The notes: generated by a model not told the origin, from the sequence alone. Counted from the stretch's first letter, positions 30,182 to 39,345 are shown. The stretch: DNA of 64,000 nucleotides from Paraburkholderia phytofirmans OLGA172 (GCF_001634365.1 NZ_CP014578.1:2356001-2420000); one strand, 5' to 3'. Numbers and translations are program-made.

Positions 30182-31525
30182 CTAGAGGCTTAACGTCTCA
30201 GCCACTATTTGAAGCCCAATTTCGAGTTGCTGAATGGTTGCGGGAGCTGCCGTTGCGATTCTTACCGTACGGCTCACCGACGCGTTTGAAGTCTCAAACG
30301 CTGCCAAAGGTGTGATGTTCACGCCTCGTTGTGCCAACGCGAAGACGAGATCATCTGGTCTCCAGTGTTTCGGAAGGTCAAGTAACAGATGGAAGCTACC
30401 GGGGTGGGCTGTGATGGGCCACGACCCGAGAATCCTTCTCGCGAGATTCTGGCGCAACGTAGCTTCTTTGCGTTTCGCTGCGATCCAGCTTCCAAGTGTA
30501 CCGTCCCGCATCCAGGAGGTGGCAAGTGCAACCGCAATGGCGCTTGCAGACCACATCGTGGCGCGAAGCCCCTCATGAAGCCGTTGTCGAACCCGTTCAG
30601 GTGCGACGATGTAGCCCACTCGCAGTCCGGGTGCGGCACTTTTCGACAGGCTATGAATTTCGATCACGCGATCCGGCGCCAGACTACGGAGCGACGGTGG
30701 AGGCGAAGCTTCGAGAAAGCCGTATACGCTGTCATCAACCACTAGCAAGTCGTGGCGTCGTGCAACCTTGATTAATGCGAGCCTTCGCTCAAGCGGCATC
30801 ACTGCCCCTGTGGGATTGTGAACCGTTGGTATCGTGTAGACCATGCGGACCCGGCCTGCATGCTTCCGGCAGACAACATCAAGCGACTCCGGCACGATTC
30901 CAGCATCGTCGATTTGCACGCCGACCAACGGAATGCCCAACAGCTTCGCTGCACTCATGAACCCGGGGTAAGTCAGGGATTCGACGGCGACCAGGTCACG
31001 ACCAGTGACTAGCGTTGCCAAGACAACGCTAAGAGCATGCTGACTGCCTCCGCAAACCATAATGTCCGCAGTGTCGATTCGGTCGCTGCCGGTGGAAAAC
31101 CAGTTTGCCGCCGCCTCTCTGTCCTCGCGACGCCCCGGGTGAGGGTGATAGTCGAGAAGAGTCGACAGATCCCCCTTATCTGACAAATTGCGCAGCGCAT
31201 GGCGCAACTGCGCCGCCTGCTCAGGCAGGACAGGGTAATTGAACGCCAAATCGATTAAATCGGGTTCGCGTTCACGAGTTTGTGCGAAATCAGCCGCGAC
31301 CTGCGTTTCGAGCGAGCGGACGAAGGTGCCTCGGCCTACTTCGCCAACCGCCAGACCACGCTCAATGAGCGTTCGATAAACCCGCGCAACGGTCGCGGCG
31401 GCGATGCCGTGTTCGTCGGCATAGTCCCGATGTGGCATCAGACGGCTGCCAGCGACGAGAGAACCATCCTGGATGAGCGACGCAAGTCTTTCGACGTGTT
31501 CCCGGTATCGAGCAGGGGCAGCCAT
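30182..31525 (-). CDS. MocR-type GntR/aminotransferase transcription regulator
   Basis: 447 residues. N-terminal GntR winged helix (about 1-70, DEHGIAAATVARVYRTLIERG) fused to a class I aminotransferase fold (about 90-440). The PLP-binding Lys is K295 in HSLSKSAAPG, with TIPTVHNPTGAVMP and VVDDSVYGF as further fold markers. MocR proteins sense PLP-linked amino acids and control the adjacent gene. It is divergent from the desulfhydrase across 409 bp and is probably its regulator. No IS damage. Carried inside the transposon. Confidence 0.9.
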   Translation of the reverse strand: MAAPARYREHVERLASLIQDGSLVAGSRLMPHRDYADEHGIAAATVARVYRTLIERGLAVGEVGRGTFVRSLETQVAADFAQTREREPDLIDLAFNYPVLPEQAAQLRHALRNLSDKGDLSTLLDYHPHPGRREDREAAANWFSTGSDRIDTADIMVCGGSQHALSVVLATLVTGRDLVAVESLTYPGFMSAAKLLGIPLVGVQIDDAGIVPESLDVVCRKHAGRVRMVYTIPTVHNPTGAVMPLERRLALIKVARRHDLLVVDDSVYGFLEASPPPSLRSLAPDRVIEIHSLSKSAAPGLRVGYIVAPERVRQRLHEGLRATMWSASAIAVALATSWMRDGTLGSWIAAKRKEATLRQNLARRILGSWPITAHPGSFHLLLDLPKHWRPDDLVFALAQRGVNITPLAAFETSNASVSRTVRIATAAPATIQQLEIGLQIVAETLSL

Positions 31526-31616
31526 GTATTCCTAGATTGATATTAGTTCAATTTAATCATTGCACTAAAAATCGCGAATGGCAATACTCTCTCCCTTGAT
31601 CATCAACAACGAACCC

Positions 31617-31775
31617 ATGCGCGCTCCTGCACTCCCCCTCACCACGAAGCACGGCGTGTGGCCTGTCCGGGTGGTGGCATTTACGCTTTTCCTTATCACC
31701 GGCGCAGTCAATCTGCAGGCGCCTCTTTATGCCACTTACGCGCGGGCCAGTCACATGGGTAGGCACATGGCTTAA
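31617..31775 (+). pseudogene. N-terminal remnant of an MFS transporter
   Basis: The plus-strand frame starts MRAPALPLTTKHGVWPVRVV and continues with one hydrophobic helix (FTLFLITGAVNLQAPLYATY) typical of the first helix of MFS efflux proteins, then stops about 50 codons in. The other helices are absent. It sits between the MocR gene and the desulfhydrase, so a regulator-transporter-enzyme module seems to have lost its transporter. Confidence 0.5.
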
Positions 31776-31934
31776 CCGAAGGCTTCAGCCATTTCGTTAC
31801 CTCCATAGTTACTCCGGTTGCTTCCGGCAGGAGCGGTTGCGAGGCAGGTCGGTACCTTTGCGCGGCGCACGCTAAATTCGACTGCTCGACATTGCTGAGC
31901 ATATCGGCTACGTAATTCAACAATCTGCGAAATC

Positions 31935-32954
31935 ATGATCACTGCATCAGTACCCAAGGTCGACCTCTCAAAGTTTCCGCGTCGTGCCCTTCTGGAGGGA
32001 CCGACTCCAATTCAGCATCTTCCCCGCCTGAGTGCTCATCTTGGTGGCGTGAACGTTTTCGTCAAGAGGGAGGATCTGAACGGTCTCGGTGGTGGCGGCA
32101 ACAAGTTGAGAAAGCTTGAATTCTTGATCGGAGAAGCATTGGCTGTCGGTGCAGACACGATCATTACCGTAGGTGCCCGGCAGTCGAATCACGCTCGGCT
32201 GACGGCCGCCGCAGCGGCGCGCGTCGGTCTCAAATGCGAACTTGTCCTGACAAGGGCAGTGCCGCGCTTCGATGCCGACTATCTGGACAACGGCAACATT
32301 TTGCTTGATGACTTATTCGCTGCTCGCGTGCATGACCTTCCCGGTTCCGCCAATTCTCTGCAATTCGCCGAAGAGCGCGCGAATGAGCTGCGTGCGCAAG
32401 GCCGGAACGTCTACGTGTGCCCGCTTGGTGGCTCAAGTGCCATTGGCTGCTTGGGATATGCAGATTGTGCGGCCGAAATCATGGCTCAATCGAGTGCCGC
32501 GGATTTGTCCTTTGATCGTATCGTAGTGCCCAACGGAAGCAGCGGAATGCACGCTGGACTCGTCGCTGGTTTTGTTGCTCTCGGTTTGGATCCGTCGTTC
32601 GTTACGGGGTTCACCGTGTATGGAAATGCTGAGCAGGCTTACTCCATCACACTCGATAAAGCCAATCAAACAGCTCGCCTCATCGATCCAAATCTGCGAG
32701 TGAACGGTAATGCGATTTCGATCAATGAAGGGCAACTCGGGCCCGGCTACGGAATTCCAACCGACAGTATGCGTGCGGCTGTTCGCCTGCTTGCATCGAC
32801 GGAAGGTCTCCTGCTTGATCCGGTATATAGCGGAAAGGCGTTTGCGGGGCTCGTGGAAAGCGCCACTTCCAGAAAATATCTTGCGGGGCAAAATATTTTG
32901 TTCGTAATGACTGGTGGCCTTCCCGGGTTGTTCGCTTACCGAAGCGAGTTCTAG
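31935..32954 (+). CDS. D-cysteine desulfhydrase / ACC deaminase-family PLP enzyme
   Basis: 339-residue fold-type II PLP enzyme. The Schiff-base Lys is K57 in GGGNKLRKLEFL; GARQSNHARLTAAAA, a phosphate-binding glycine loop VPNGSSGMHAGL and the C-terminal LFVMTGGLPGLFAY match the DcyD/ACC deaminase/cysteate sulfo-lyase family. Closest pattern is D-cysteine desulfhydrase (D-cysteine to pyruvate, sulfide and ammonia), but L-cysteate sulfo-lyase or another beta-substituted D-amino acid cannot be excluded. It is cargo of the Tn3-family transposon, divergent from MocR. Codon use is less GC-rich than the chromosomal genes around, consistent with transfer. Confidence 0.88.
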   Translation: MITASVPKVDLSKFPRRALLEGPTPIQHLPRLSAHLGGVNVFVKREDLNGLGGGGNKLRKLEFLIGEALAVGADTIITVGARQSNHARLTAAAAARVGLKCELVLTRAVPRFDADYLDNGNILLDDLFAARVHDLPGSANSLQFAEERANELRAQGRNVYVCPLGGSSAIGCLGYADCAAEIMAQSSAADLSFDRIVVPNGSSGMHAGLVAGFVALGLDPSFVTGFTVYGNAEQAYSITLDKANQTARLIDPNLRVNGNAISINEGQLGPGYGIPTDSMRAAVRLLASTEGLLLDPVYSGKAFAGLVESATSRKYLAGQNILFVMTGGLPGLFAYRSEF

Positions 32955-33044
32955 CGCCTCATTTTGATCAGGAAGTTGAACGGCCGCTTTGGATCGATCT
33001 GAAGGTCTCTTGTGGGTTGCGGATTCAACCGCAGGACGCAAACG

Positions 33045-33082
33045 CTTATCGTGCGCAAATTTCCGAATCTTGAGACGACCCC
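33045..33082 (-). repeat. right terminal inverted repeat of the Tn3-family transposon
   Basis: 38 bp ending ...GAATCTTGAGACGACCCC, identical to the complement of the left end except for one base (CTTATCGTGCG versus CTTAACGTGCG). Confidence 0.9.
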
Positions 33083-33211
33083 AACAAGCACGCGCGCATC
33101 CTGTGGGCGATTCTGGCCAAGGGCGAGCGCTTCGATCCCTCGTATGTCTCCACTCCCTCAACACTGAGGCCAGCCACGGTAGGACAACAGCACGAACAGG
33201 TAAATTCGTAG
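33083..33211 (+). pseudogene. C-terminal fragment of an IS110-like transposase
   Basis: The frame directly at the transposon edge reads NKHARILWAILAKGERFDP and stops at 33211. This matches the tail seen in IS110-family transposases. It is cut by the transposon terminus, so the transposon inserted into, or recombined with, an IS110 copy. Confidence 0.5.
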
Positions 33212-33516
33212 CGTCACCTAAAAGTGTGACTTCGTAACCCAGGACGCAAAGGCAAGGATAGCGACAGGTCAGACCGGCAGCGGGCGAACTCGAACAACCT
33301 TCAGGCGCTACATCGCATGTATTCGCCGTCATCCGGATGGAGTCCTGCTGCGCGGTTACTATCCGGGCCCGGGCACCCGCAACGATGGTGCTCAACAAGG
33401 CCGCTTATAGGTGTGCAGTCTGTCTCGCCGCTGAATGCCGAATGTGTCCCCGATGACATGGGAATCGAATGGATGAATGGATAAATCAACCCCAGCTTGC
33501 AAAAAAGGGAAAGTCC
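33212..33516. other. no gene seen
   Basis: About 300 bp between the IS110-like fragment and the next transposase. No frame with plausible content on either strand. Confidence 0.4.
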
Positions 33517-34491
33517 TTATAGGAGGTTGTGGCCCGCGCCGCACAGCACCGCGTGCATCGCATCGCCGAGCGCCCCTTTGAGCCAATTTCTGTCGAGTTT
33601 TCCGTCGGTCTTCATGTGACCGATGGCTGGCTCGATCGCGCTGCGCCGCCTGATCATCGCGCGTAGTCCGCGTGTGATGCCCCGCCGCAAGCCCGGGTGG
33701 TAGATCTTCACGCCGTCGATCGCGACACCCTTGTAGCCGCGATCCACAATCGCCACCTCTGGCGTCGTGTCGCTCAGGATTGCCGCCTGCTCCAGCGCTT
33801 CAGCCAGCGTATGACCGTCGTACGGATTGCCCGGCATCGAGCGCATGCCAACTACCAGTCCTTCCTTGTGGGTCGTCGTGATCGACACTTTCACGCCGAA
33901 CTCGTAAGGGGTGCGTGCCTTGCCTTTGGCCAGACATTCGACTTCCGGCGCATGCAGCGCGTACAGCTTGTTCTTGTCCTTTGGCTTTTGCGACAGAATC
34001 CGCTTCGTGCTCGCGATCAGTTCCAGCAACACAGTACGACCTGAGTCTGCCACCTGAGCGACCTGTCGCTCAACATCGCGCATGACACGGCCAACGCGCG
34101 AACGCAGCGTGCGCAATGCCTTCCTCATGCGCTTGTACTGCTTCGCGTGAGCGTAGCGGCCAATCTGCAGCCCCAGACGCGGCGCCTCGCGGTTGTAGTT
34201 CTGCCGCAGCTTCAGGCCATGCCGTGCCGCGGCCTTCACCAGATGTTCGCGACACCGCTCGAGCAAGCGCGAATCGGTTGGATGGGCAATCGCCTTCTCC
34301 ATGACGGTCGTATCTACAATCACGCGCTTCACGCTCGATGCCTTGATCACGCCGGCACGTTTGGCCGCTTCGATCGTCTCGGCCAGCAACTCTTCAACGC
34401 CGGCCTCACCCAGTCGCTTGCGCCAGCGTGTCAGGCTCGACGGGTCGATCGGCGGTTCGGTCTGCAAATAGGTCTCGCCGGTGAACACCTG

Positions 34492-36402
34492 ATCGCGGTA
34501 GGAATACCGGTTACCCGATACCCCCCGCACAGATCCGAACGTGCCCAATTTAGGCATTCGGCTCCCACCTCGGGTGATTGACGGCAAATCGGCGATCCGG
34601 CCATGCATGAAGAATCTGCGGTTGGGGTAGCCACTCGTCTGCCAGACGCTGGATACGCTGCCACGTCATCGTGTCCTTCTGGCTGCGCCGCCGAAGCGTC
34701 CGCCGCCAGATATTCATGATGCCGTGTCTGAACGCATGTAGCGCCCGGATGTTGGTCGGGACCGCATGGTACGCAAAGTAGCCCCGAACGATCTGCGCCA
34801 GCCAGCGCCCTTGTGAGGCGATTGGCTCGTGCATCCGGCGGTGCATCTGCTCTTTAACCTGCTTGAGCTTCGCGCGCAGCCGATCCTTGCGGCTCTTTCG
34901 TTTAAGCTGGAAAGCACCGTTGCGTGACCTGCCGCTTATGTGGGTGAAACCCAGATAAGCAAACGTCTCCGGCCTCTCCATACCCTTACGCCTTCGCCGC
35001 TCGGCGGCATACCGACCAAACTCCAGCAGACGGGTCTTCTCCGGGTGCAGCGTGAGATCGAATTCCTCCATGCGCTGCCGCAGGTCCTTCATCAGCAACA
35101 ACGCATCTGCTTCGTACTGGAAGCCCACCACCGTATCGTCCGCGTAACGCGACACAATGACCGTGCCACGTGCCCGCTGACGCCGCCATTTCTCTATCCA
35201 CAGATCAAACACATAGTGCAGGTAGATATTGGCGAGTAGTGGGGAGATCACCGAACCCTGGGGTGTACCGGCTTGTACCGACATCAGCCGGCCATCATCC
35301 AGCACCCCGGCATCGAGCCATTTACCGATCAGGCGAATGACTCTCGGGTCCGCCACCCGATGCTTCACGAAACGGATCAGCCATTGCCGGTTGACGGTGT
35401 CGAAAAAGCTTCGGATGTCGGCATCCAGAATCCAGTTCACAGGCCGCCACTGAATCGCTGCAGCCAATGCATCGAGCGCATCGTGCTGGTTGCGACCCGG
35501 ACGGAATCCGTACGAGAAGCCGAGGAAGTCTTCCTCATAAATGGCGTTCAGAACATCAACCATTACGCTCTGCACAAGCTTGTCTTCCAGTGCGGCCACA
35601 CCCAACGGTCTGAGGCCTCCATCGCCCTTGGGTATGTAACGTCGCAACACTGGCAGGGCACGGTAGCTCCCTGTGTGAACCCGCCTGTGCAGATCCCGGA
35701 GATTGCTCCCCAGTCCTGCTTCGTAGCTTTGCCACGTCACTCCGTCGACACCGGGCGTCGCCTTGCGTTTAAGCGCATAGAACGCATCGCTCAAACGCTC
35801 GACCGTGACGTGGTGTAGCAACGTCGTGAAGCGCATCTTCTTATGCTGCTTCGCCAACTGCCGTACGCGCTCCAGCCCCTGTGACACGCTTCCCCGGTTC
35901 TGCGCCCGGCGCGTGCGAGTCTGGTTCGCGTTCCCTTCGGTCCCCGCCCTTGGCTCCACCCGCTCCGCAGCCGGTTTCCCAGCCTTGTTCGCAGGCTTCG
36001 TCGCTACTATGGCGGAGTCTGACTTCTCACGTCCGTACATCATCGGCTTCGGCTCCTCACCTTCCCGATGCGGGCCTGGCCAATGCTACTGAGCCAGGTC
36101 AGACGTGAGATCTCCCGGTTCCCGCGCAAGGCGCTTGCGTGCATGCCAGGTTCTACGACCACGCCGGATCGGCAGGCACTCGCGATGTCGCGCCCGCTCG
36201 TATTGCCTTCCACGTACTGGAGCGCGTCGGCATCCGGGATATAAACCATTTCGTGGCTCCATGGCTGGCCTGCACATTCCCCTGCCGACGCTTCGCTGAC
36301 CTCCTCACGGATGCCCGCGCACGGCTCGGGGGCGATGTGGCTCGCTATGCCTTCATCGTAGTGGACTCTCACCACCTACACCTTGCCGGTCTCCCGGCGC
36401 AC
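34492..36402 (-). mobile_element. group II intron (1911 bp)
   Basis: Minus-strand intron with the 5' consensus GTGCGCC at 36402-36396 and a 3' end CTACCGCGAT at 34501-34492. Domain V is at 34564-34530 (starts GAGCCGAA with the AGC triad, ends TTCGGATC), followed by a domain VI-like hairpin. It encodes an intron RT/maturase. Excision joins the transposase codons exactly. The domain V loop is not a plain GNRA tetraloop and one base pair is mismatched, so splicing activity is uncertain. Confidence 0.88.
34550..36043 (-). CDS. ltrA: group II intron reverse transcriptase/maturase
   Basis: 497 residues. The RT domain (about 75-330) has VLRRYIPKGDGGLRPLGV, YGFRPGRNQHDAL, AGTPQGSVISPLLANIYL and the catalytic YADD box (RYADDTVVGF). 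A maturase X domain (about 380-470, RWLAQIVRGYFAYHAVP) follows. No clear HNH endonuclease is present. The reading frame ends inside domain V of the intron RNA, whose GAGCCGAATGCC encodes the last codons. It should promote splicing and retrohoming of its host intron. Confidence 0.94.
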   Translation of the reverse strand: MMYGREKSDSAIVATKPANKAGKPAAERVEPRAGTEGNANQTRTRRAQNRGSVSQGLERVRQLAKQHKKMRFTTLLHHVTVERLSDAFYALKRKATPGVDGVTWQSYEAGLGSNLRDLHRRVHTGSYRALPVLRRYIPKGDGGLRPLGVAALEDKLVQSVMVDVLNAIYEEDFLGFSYGFRPGRNQHDALDALAAAIQWRPVNWILDADIRSFFDTVNRQWLIRFVKHRVADPRVIRLIGKWLDAGVLDDGRLMSVQAGTPQGSVISPLLANIYLHYVFDLWIEKWRRQRARGTVIVSRYADDTVVGFQYEADALLLMKDLRQRMEEFDLTLHPEKTRLLEFGRYAAERRRRKGMERPETFAYLGFTHISGRSRNGAFQLKRKSRKDRLRAKLKQVKEQMHRRMHEPIASQGRWLAQIVRGYFAYHAVPTNIRALHAFRHGIMNIWRRTLRRRSQKDTMTWQRIQRLADEWLPQPQILHAWPDRRFAVNHPRWEPNA

Positions 36403-36696
36403 CCAATACGGGTTCTCCACCCATTGCCAGACGACCTCTTCGTCTGACAGATCGAACGCGTGCTGCAAATACAGCAGCCCCGCAATCAGGCGCGGCGCGC
36501 TCGCCGGTCGACCCTTGCCCGACACGAAGCTCTCGCTCATCGATGCGCCCAATCGCTCCCAGTTGATCAGGTCGGCCAAACCGACCAACGGGTGCTTCAG
36601 GTTGATCTGTTCGCGCAGCGGTTGCCGGAAGAAATCTCCCTCCGTCACAGGCGTCTTCGGACCCATCTGCACCTCGTCAAGAATTGCAGGTTTCAC

Positions 36697-37004
36697 GCAT
36701 TAATATGCCAGGTCCCTGCAATTCCCACAACCTCATTTCGGACTCAAAGCCTCACCCCGCAAGGCTTTTAAGATTGTTCAGGTCCGACTAAGTCCGGCCA
36801 CGCGGAACAGCGCTATCGCTGAAGTTCTCGGCGAATTTCGCGAACTGCACGGCGAACGGGAAGAAACACTCTTTCAAAAACTGCTTGCAGAGGATCTGCA
36901 ACGTCGAGGCAAACCGGACGCCGCTTCGGCAGTGCTCGCCTTCAAATTCCTCAGCCCGTGAGCGTGGCCAGCCTGTCTCCACTGAACGTCTATAGCTGCT
37001 GTCG
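36697..37004. other. IS edge plus short gene fragment
   Basis: Upstream flank of the IS5-type transposase. From about 36797 to 36961 one plus-strand frame reads like a protein tail (AIAEVLGEFRELHGEREET, then [20 protein letters not shown]) ending in TGA, with no start. I could not name the family. Probably the 3' remnant of a disrupted gene. Confidence 0.3.
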
Positions 37005-37373
37005 TTGGCCTCGGTAGAGCACTCACGAATATTGCTGGCGACAGAGAAGCGCGTACCTTGTTCAGCCCCCTACAACAGTACCATCGGGATCGCGTTCGGG
37101 GCGTTGCGCGAAAGTCCGCCTGGTGAACCCGGTTTTCTGGCCGCCCGCGAACAGTTCTCGACGCGCATCCTCGCGGCCAGCGGCAATCCCCTGTTCTCGC
37201 AGATGGCGCCGCTCGTGTGCGGCGCACTCGCCGTGTCCGGGAGGCCGGCGCTGCAACGCAAACAGGACTGGCCGCAGACCACCAGCCTGTACGAGCGGCT
37301 CGCCGACGTGACCAGGCGGGCGGAAGCCAACGAAACGCAGGCCGCTGCGCTCGCGCTGATCGACCACACCTGA
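37005..37373 (+). pseudogene. FCD-domain remnant of a GntR/FadR-type regulator
   Basis: From about 37100 the frame reads EQFSTRILAASGNPLFSQM, APLVCGALAVSG, TTSLYERLADVTRRAE and ALALIDHT. This is the C-terminal ligand-binding FCD domain of GntR-family regulators ending at its normal stop. The DNA-binding half is missing and the first 25 codons look unrelated. A broken chromosomal gene stranded between mobile elements. Confidence 0.55.
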
Positions 37374-37418
37374 CCCTGGTAACGACGGTTGACCGGGTTC
37401 TCACGAGCGATGCCGCGT

Positions 37419-37624
37419 TTACGCAGCCGGTGCGTCGCGCTTCCTCCGTGCTTCCGTGCAGCGCCGGTTCACGCTCAGGCAGAGCGCGCGATCAACGAAC
37501 AGCCGGCGCGCCTCGATCACACCGTACCGGGTGCACAGAATGCCCTCGATCGCCTGCCAGTCGGCATAGCGACCGCTGTCAGCCAGGCTGTATGCAGCCT
37601 GCCGTATGCTTGCACGCCGGCCAT
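37419..37624 (-). pseudogene. frameshifted small hypothetical protein
   Basis: ATG at 37624 (MAGVQAYGRLHTA) runs into another frame that reads AYSLADSGRYADWQAIEGI, LCTRYGVIEARRLFVDRALC and ends at 37419. The second part is typical of a short Burkholderia protein family with a YGVxEARRLF helix. The length between start and stop is not a multiple of three, so a frameshift near 37570-37590 is needed. Confidence 0.4.
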
Positions 37625-37689
37625 TTGTTACGTCCCGGCCTAAATTAGGGTTGTCGTCGCGAGCTATGTGGCGTGAGATTGCGAGGGGC

Positions 37690-37736
37690 GTCGCGCACTA
37701 AATGAGGAATGGAATGGGCCTCGTTTAGTGCGCGAC
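37690..37736. repeat. long hairpin near the end of the four-gene transposon
   Basis: GTCGCGCACTAAATGAGG and CCTCGTTTAGTGCGCGAC form an 18-bp stem with one G-T pair around 11 nt, 8 bp after the last gene of the element. It may be a terminal repeat or a terminator. Confidence 0.55.
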
Positions 37737-37743
37737 GGCGGCG

Positions 37744-37944
37744 CTAGATTGGAGGGTCGGTTTTACGGCGCCAAGGTTGATCGGGATCCATTGTCTCGCG
37801 ATAGCGTTTGTCGGAGTCGCGACGCAGTTCGTGCTCGTATCGTTGTTCGCATACAAGGGCGAGGCGGTAGAGGAAGTCGGTCAGAGCACGAGCACAAGAA
37901 TCAGGGATACCATGGGGGAATAGCGTGTCAAACTCGGGCGTCAT
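37744..37944 (-). CDS. small third protein of the DDE/AAA+ transposon (66 aa)
   Basis: Starts at ATG 37944, overlapping the stop of the AAA+ gene (ATGA). The product is Arg/Asp-rich with an aromatic core (FLYRLALVCEQRYEHELRR) and ends ...RKTDPPI. No domain recognised. The tight overlap and its place at the end of the gene row show it belongs to the transposition module. Confidence 0.6.
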   Translation of the reverse strand: MTPEFDTLFPHGIPDSCARALTDFLYRLALVCEQRYEHELRRDSDKRYRETMDPDQPWRRKTDPPI

Positions 37945-38735
37945 TTCAACTCCTCGATCGCCTGTTGTAGCAGCTCGTCGGGTAGATGGTTCAGTCCTTT
38001 GGGCACGGCCATCTGCATAGAGGTGCGCAGAATCCGCCCCGCTTGCCGGGGCAAGCCGCGAGAGGCCTGGCGAAGTAACTCCAGGCCAGATTCGGCCAGC
38101 AACGTATGACTGCAGCCGGCGCTCTTCAATGCGTGTTGGATGAACAGGGCGAAGCGCTCGCGTTCGATCACGGGTTTGAGTTGAACGCGTGCCTGGATAC
38201 GTCCATATAAAGCTGCGTACGGCGCACGCTCGAGCGTTTGGCCCAGACTCGGATGGCCTGCGAGCCAGACAGTGAGCAGGTCGCGCGAATCGAAGGCGAA
38301 GTTCAGGAAGGCCGGGAAGTCGCGGAAGAATTCGAGGGGCAGGTTCTGCGCTTCGTCGATAATCCACACGGGCAACAACTGTTTGCTCTCGACGAGCTCC
38401 AGGATGCGCAGCTTCAGATCCCGCCACAGGTCGGCACGCCGATAGGCGGGCTCCAGACCCAGCGCCCGAGCTAGGCTGCGGTACAGATCGATGCGCCCGA
38501 ACTCGGTTTCAGCCAGATAGATGACCTGGTAGCGATGGGGATTCAAGGCCAGTGCTGCGTGGCGTAACGCGGCAGTCTTGCCCACACCGGGCTCGCCCGT
38601 GAGCAAGCCAATACCGGGACTGTGCAGTAGCCACTGGAAGCGCTCGTTGAATTGCGCCAAGGCGCCGTCGTCCCACAACTCACTATGTTCTTTGGAAAGC
38701 GGCGCGCAACGTAGACCGAAGTGTTGTCGATACAT
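37941..38735 (-). CDS. AAA+ ATPase, ExeA/TniB-like transposition helper
   Basis: 264 residues from the ATG at 38735, with 1 bp between it and the transposase stop. N-terminal YRQHFGLRCAPLSKEHSELW is typical of ExeA-like ATPases. Walker A is GEPGVGKTAALR (about 48-59), Walker B VWIIDEAQNLP, and a sensor region LLTVWLAGHPSL. By analogy with TniB and IstB it would load the transposase at a target site using ATP. Confidence 0.88.
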   Translation of the reverse strand: MYRQHFGLRCAPLSKEHSELWDDGALAQFNERFQWLLHSPGIGLLTGEPGVGKTAALRHAALALNPHRYQVIYLAETEFGRIDLYRSLARALGLEPAYRRADLWRDLKLRILELVESKQLLPVWIIDEAQNLPLEFFRDFPAFLNFAFDSRDLLTVWLAGHPSLGQTLERAPYAALYGRIQARVQLKPVIERERFALFIQHALKSAGCSHTLLAESGLELLRQASRGLPRQAGRILRTSMQMAVPKGLNHLPDELLQQAIEELK

Positions 38736-39313
38736 GTCACAGCTCCCGGGCGTAGTGACGTTGATAGGCAAGCTCGATAAGATTGGGACCGTGCGCTGCG
38801 TTCTCGATCGGCGCGTCGTGTCCTGTCACGGCCGGCTCGACGGTCTCAGGCTGAGATTTGCGCCGCTTGCGTGTGCGATTGCCGACAGCGTCGAGCAGGG
38901 TTGCGGCGCCCAAGGGCTCGCCCGCCTCACTTTCTACGCCCTTGACGGTTCCCGTATGGGGATCCACCACGAGCAACACGGTCTTGCCGACCAGCTCGTA
39001 TGGCACTTCGAAGCGCTTGCCCTGAAATGACACGGTGCCGTCGCGGCGCACGTAGCGCTCGATACGGTGCAGGAACAGTTCGTCCAGTTGTGCGGCGCGT
39101 GCGCCGAGTGTGCCGATACGGGGTAGGTCCTGCTGATAGCGGGCGAGCGGCGTCTGGTTACACAGGCCGCTGTGTTCGGTGCGATGGTAAATCTGTTCGA
39201 CCCAAGCCCACAGGCGCGCGTTGAGGTCCGCCAGATCATGGACGTGCGTGGTGTCGAGCTCGCTCAGGAATTGAGCCCGTAAGCTGCGATGCCAGCGCTC
39301 CAACTTGCCCTTG

Positions 39314-39345
39314 CCCTCGATATGGACTCGAGTCCATATCGAGGG
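39314..39345. repeat. 32-bp perfect palindrome at the left RIT junction
   Basis: CCCTCGATATGGACTC followed by its exact reverse complement. The outer CCCTC is the target sequence; the central 22 bp belong to neither the host transposase gene nor the inverted repeat. There is no counterpart at the right junction, so it may be coupling DNA brought from a previous site. Confidence 0.85.

Larger units (their letters stand above)
25490..33082. mobile_element. Tn3-family transposon with MocR/D-cysteine desulfhydrase cargo
   Basis: 7593-bp element bounded by 38-bp inverted repeats beginning GGGGTCGTCTCAAGATTCGG (Tn21/Tn501-like termini). Contents: tnpA (minus, broken by an IS), serine resolvase (minus), a res-like region, a MocR-type regulator (minus), a truncated MFS gene and a PLP desulfhydrase (plus). 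The flanking 5-mers (TACCT and AACAA) differ, so at least one side was rearranged after insertion. Confidence 0.9.
33517..36696 (-). pseudogene. IS5-family transposase split by a group II intron
   Basis: Exon 1 (36696 to 36403) gives 98 codons ending NPYW; exon 2 (34491 to 33517) restarts at QVFTGETYLQTEPPIDP. Joined they give a 422-residue IS5-type transposase: an N-terminal DUF772 region (LIAGLLYLQHAFDLSDEEVV) and a DDE domain (VIVDTTVMEKAIAHPTD, AIVDRGYKG, IEPAIGHMK). The join is in frame, so intron splicing could restore a working mRNA; I label it pseudogene only because the DNA is interrupted. Element ends were not delimited. Confidence 0.88.

Noticed and set aside
32433..33398. 321-codon open frame antisense to the desulfhydrase, crossing the transposon end
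   Set aside because: No motif, and it spans a transposon boundary.
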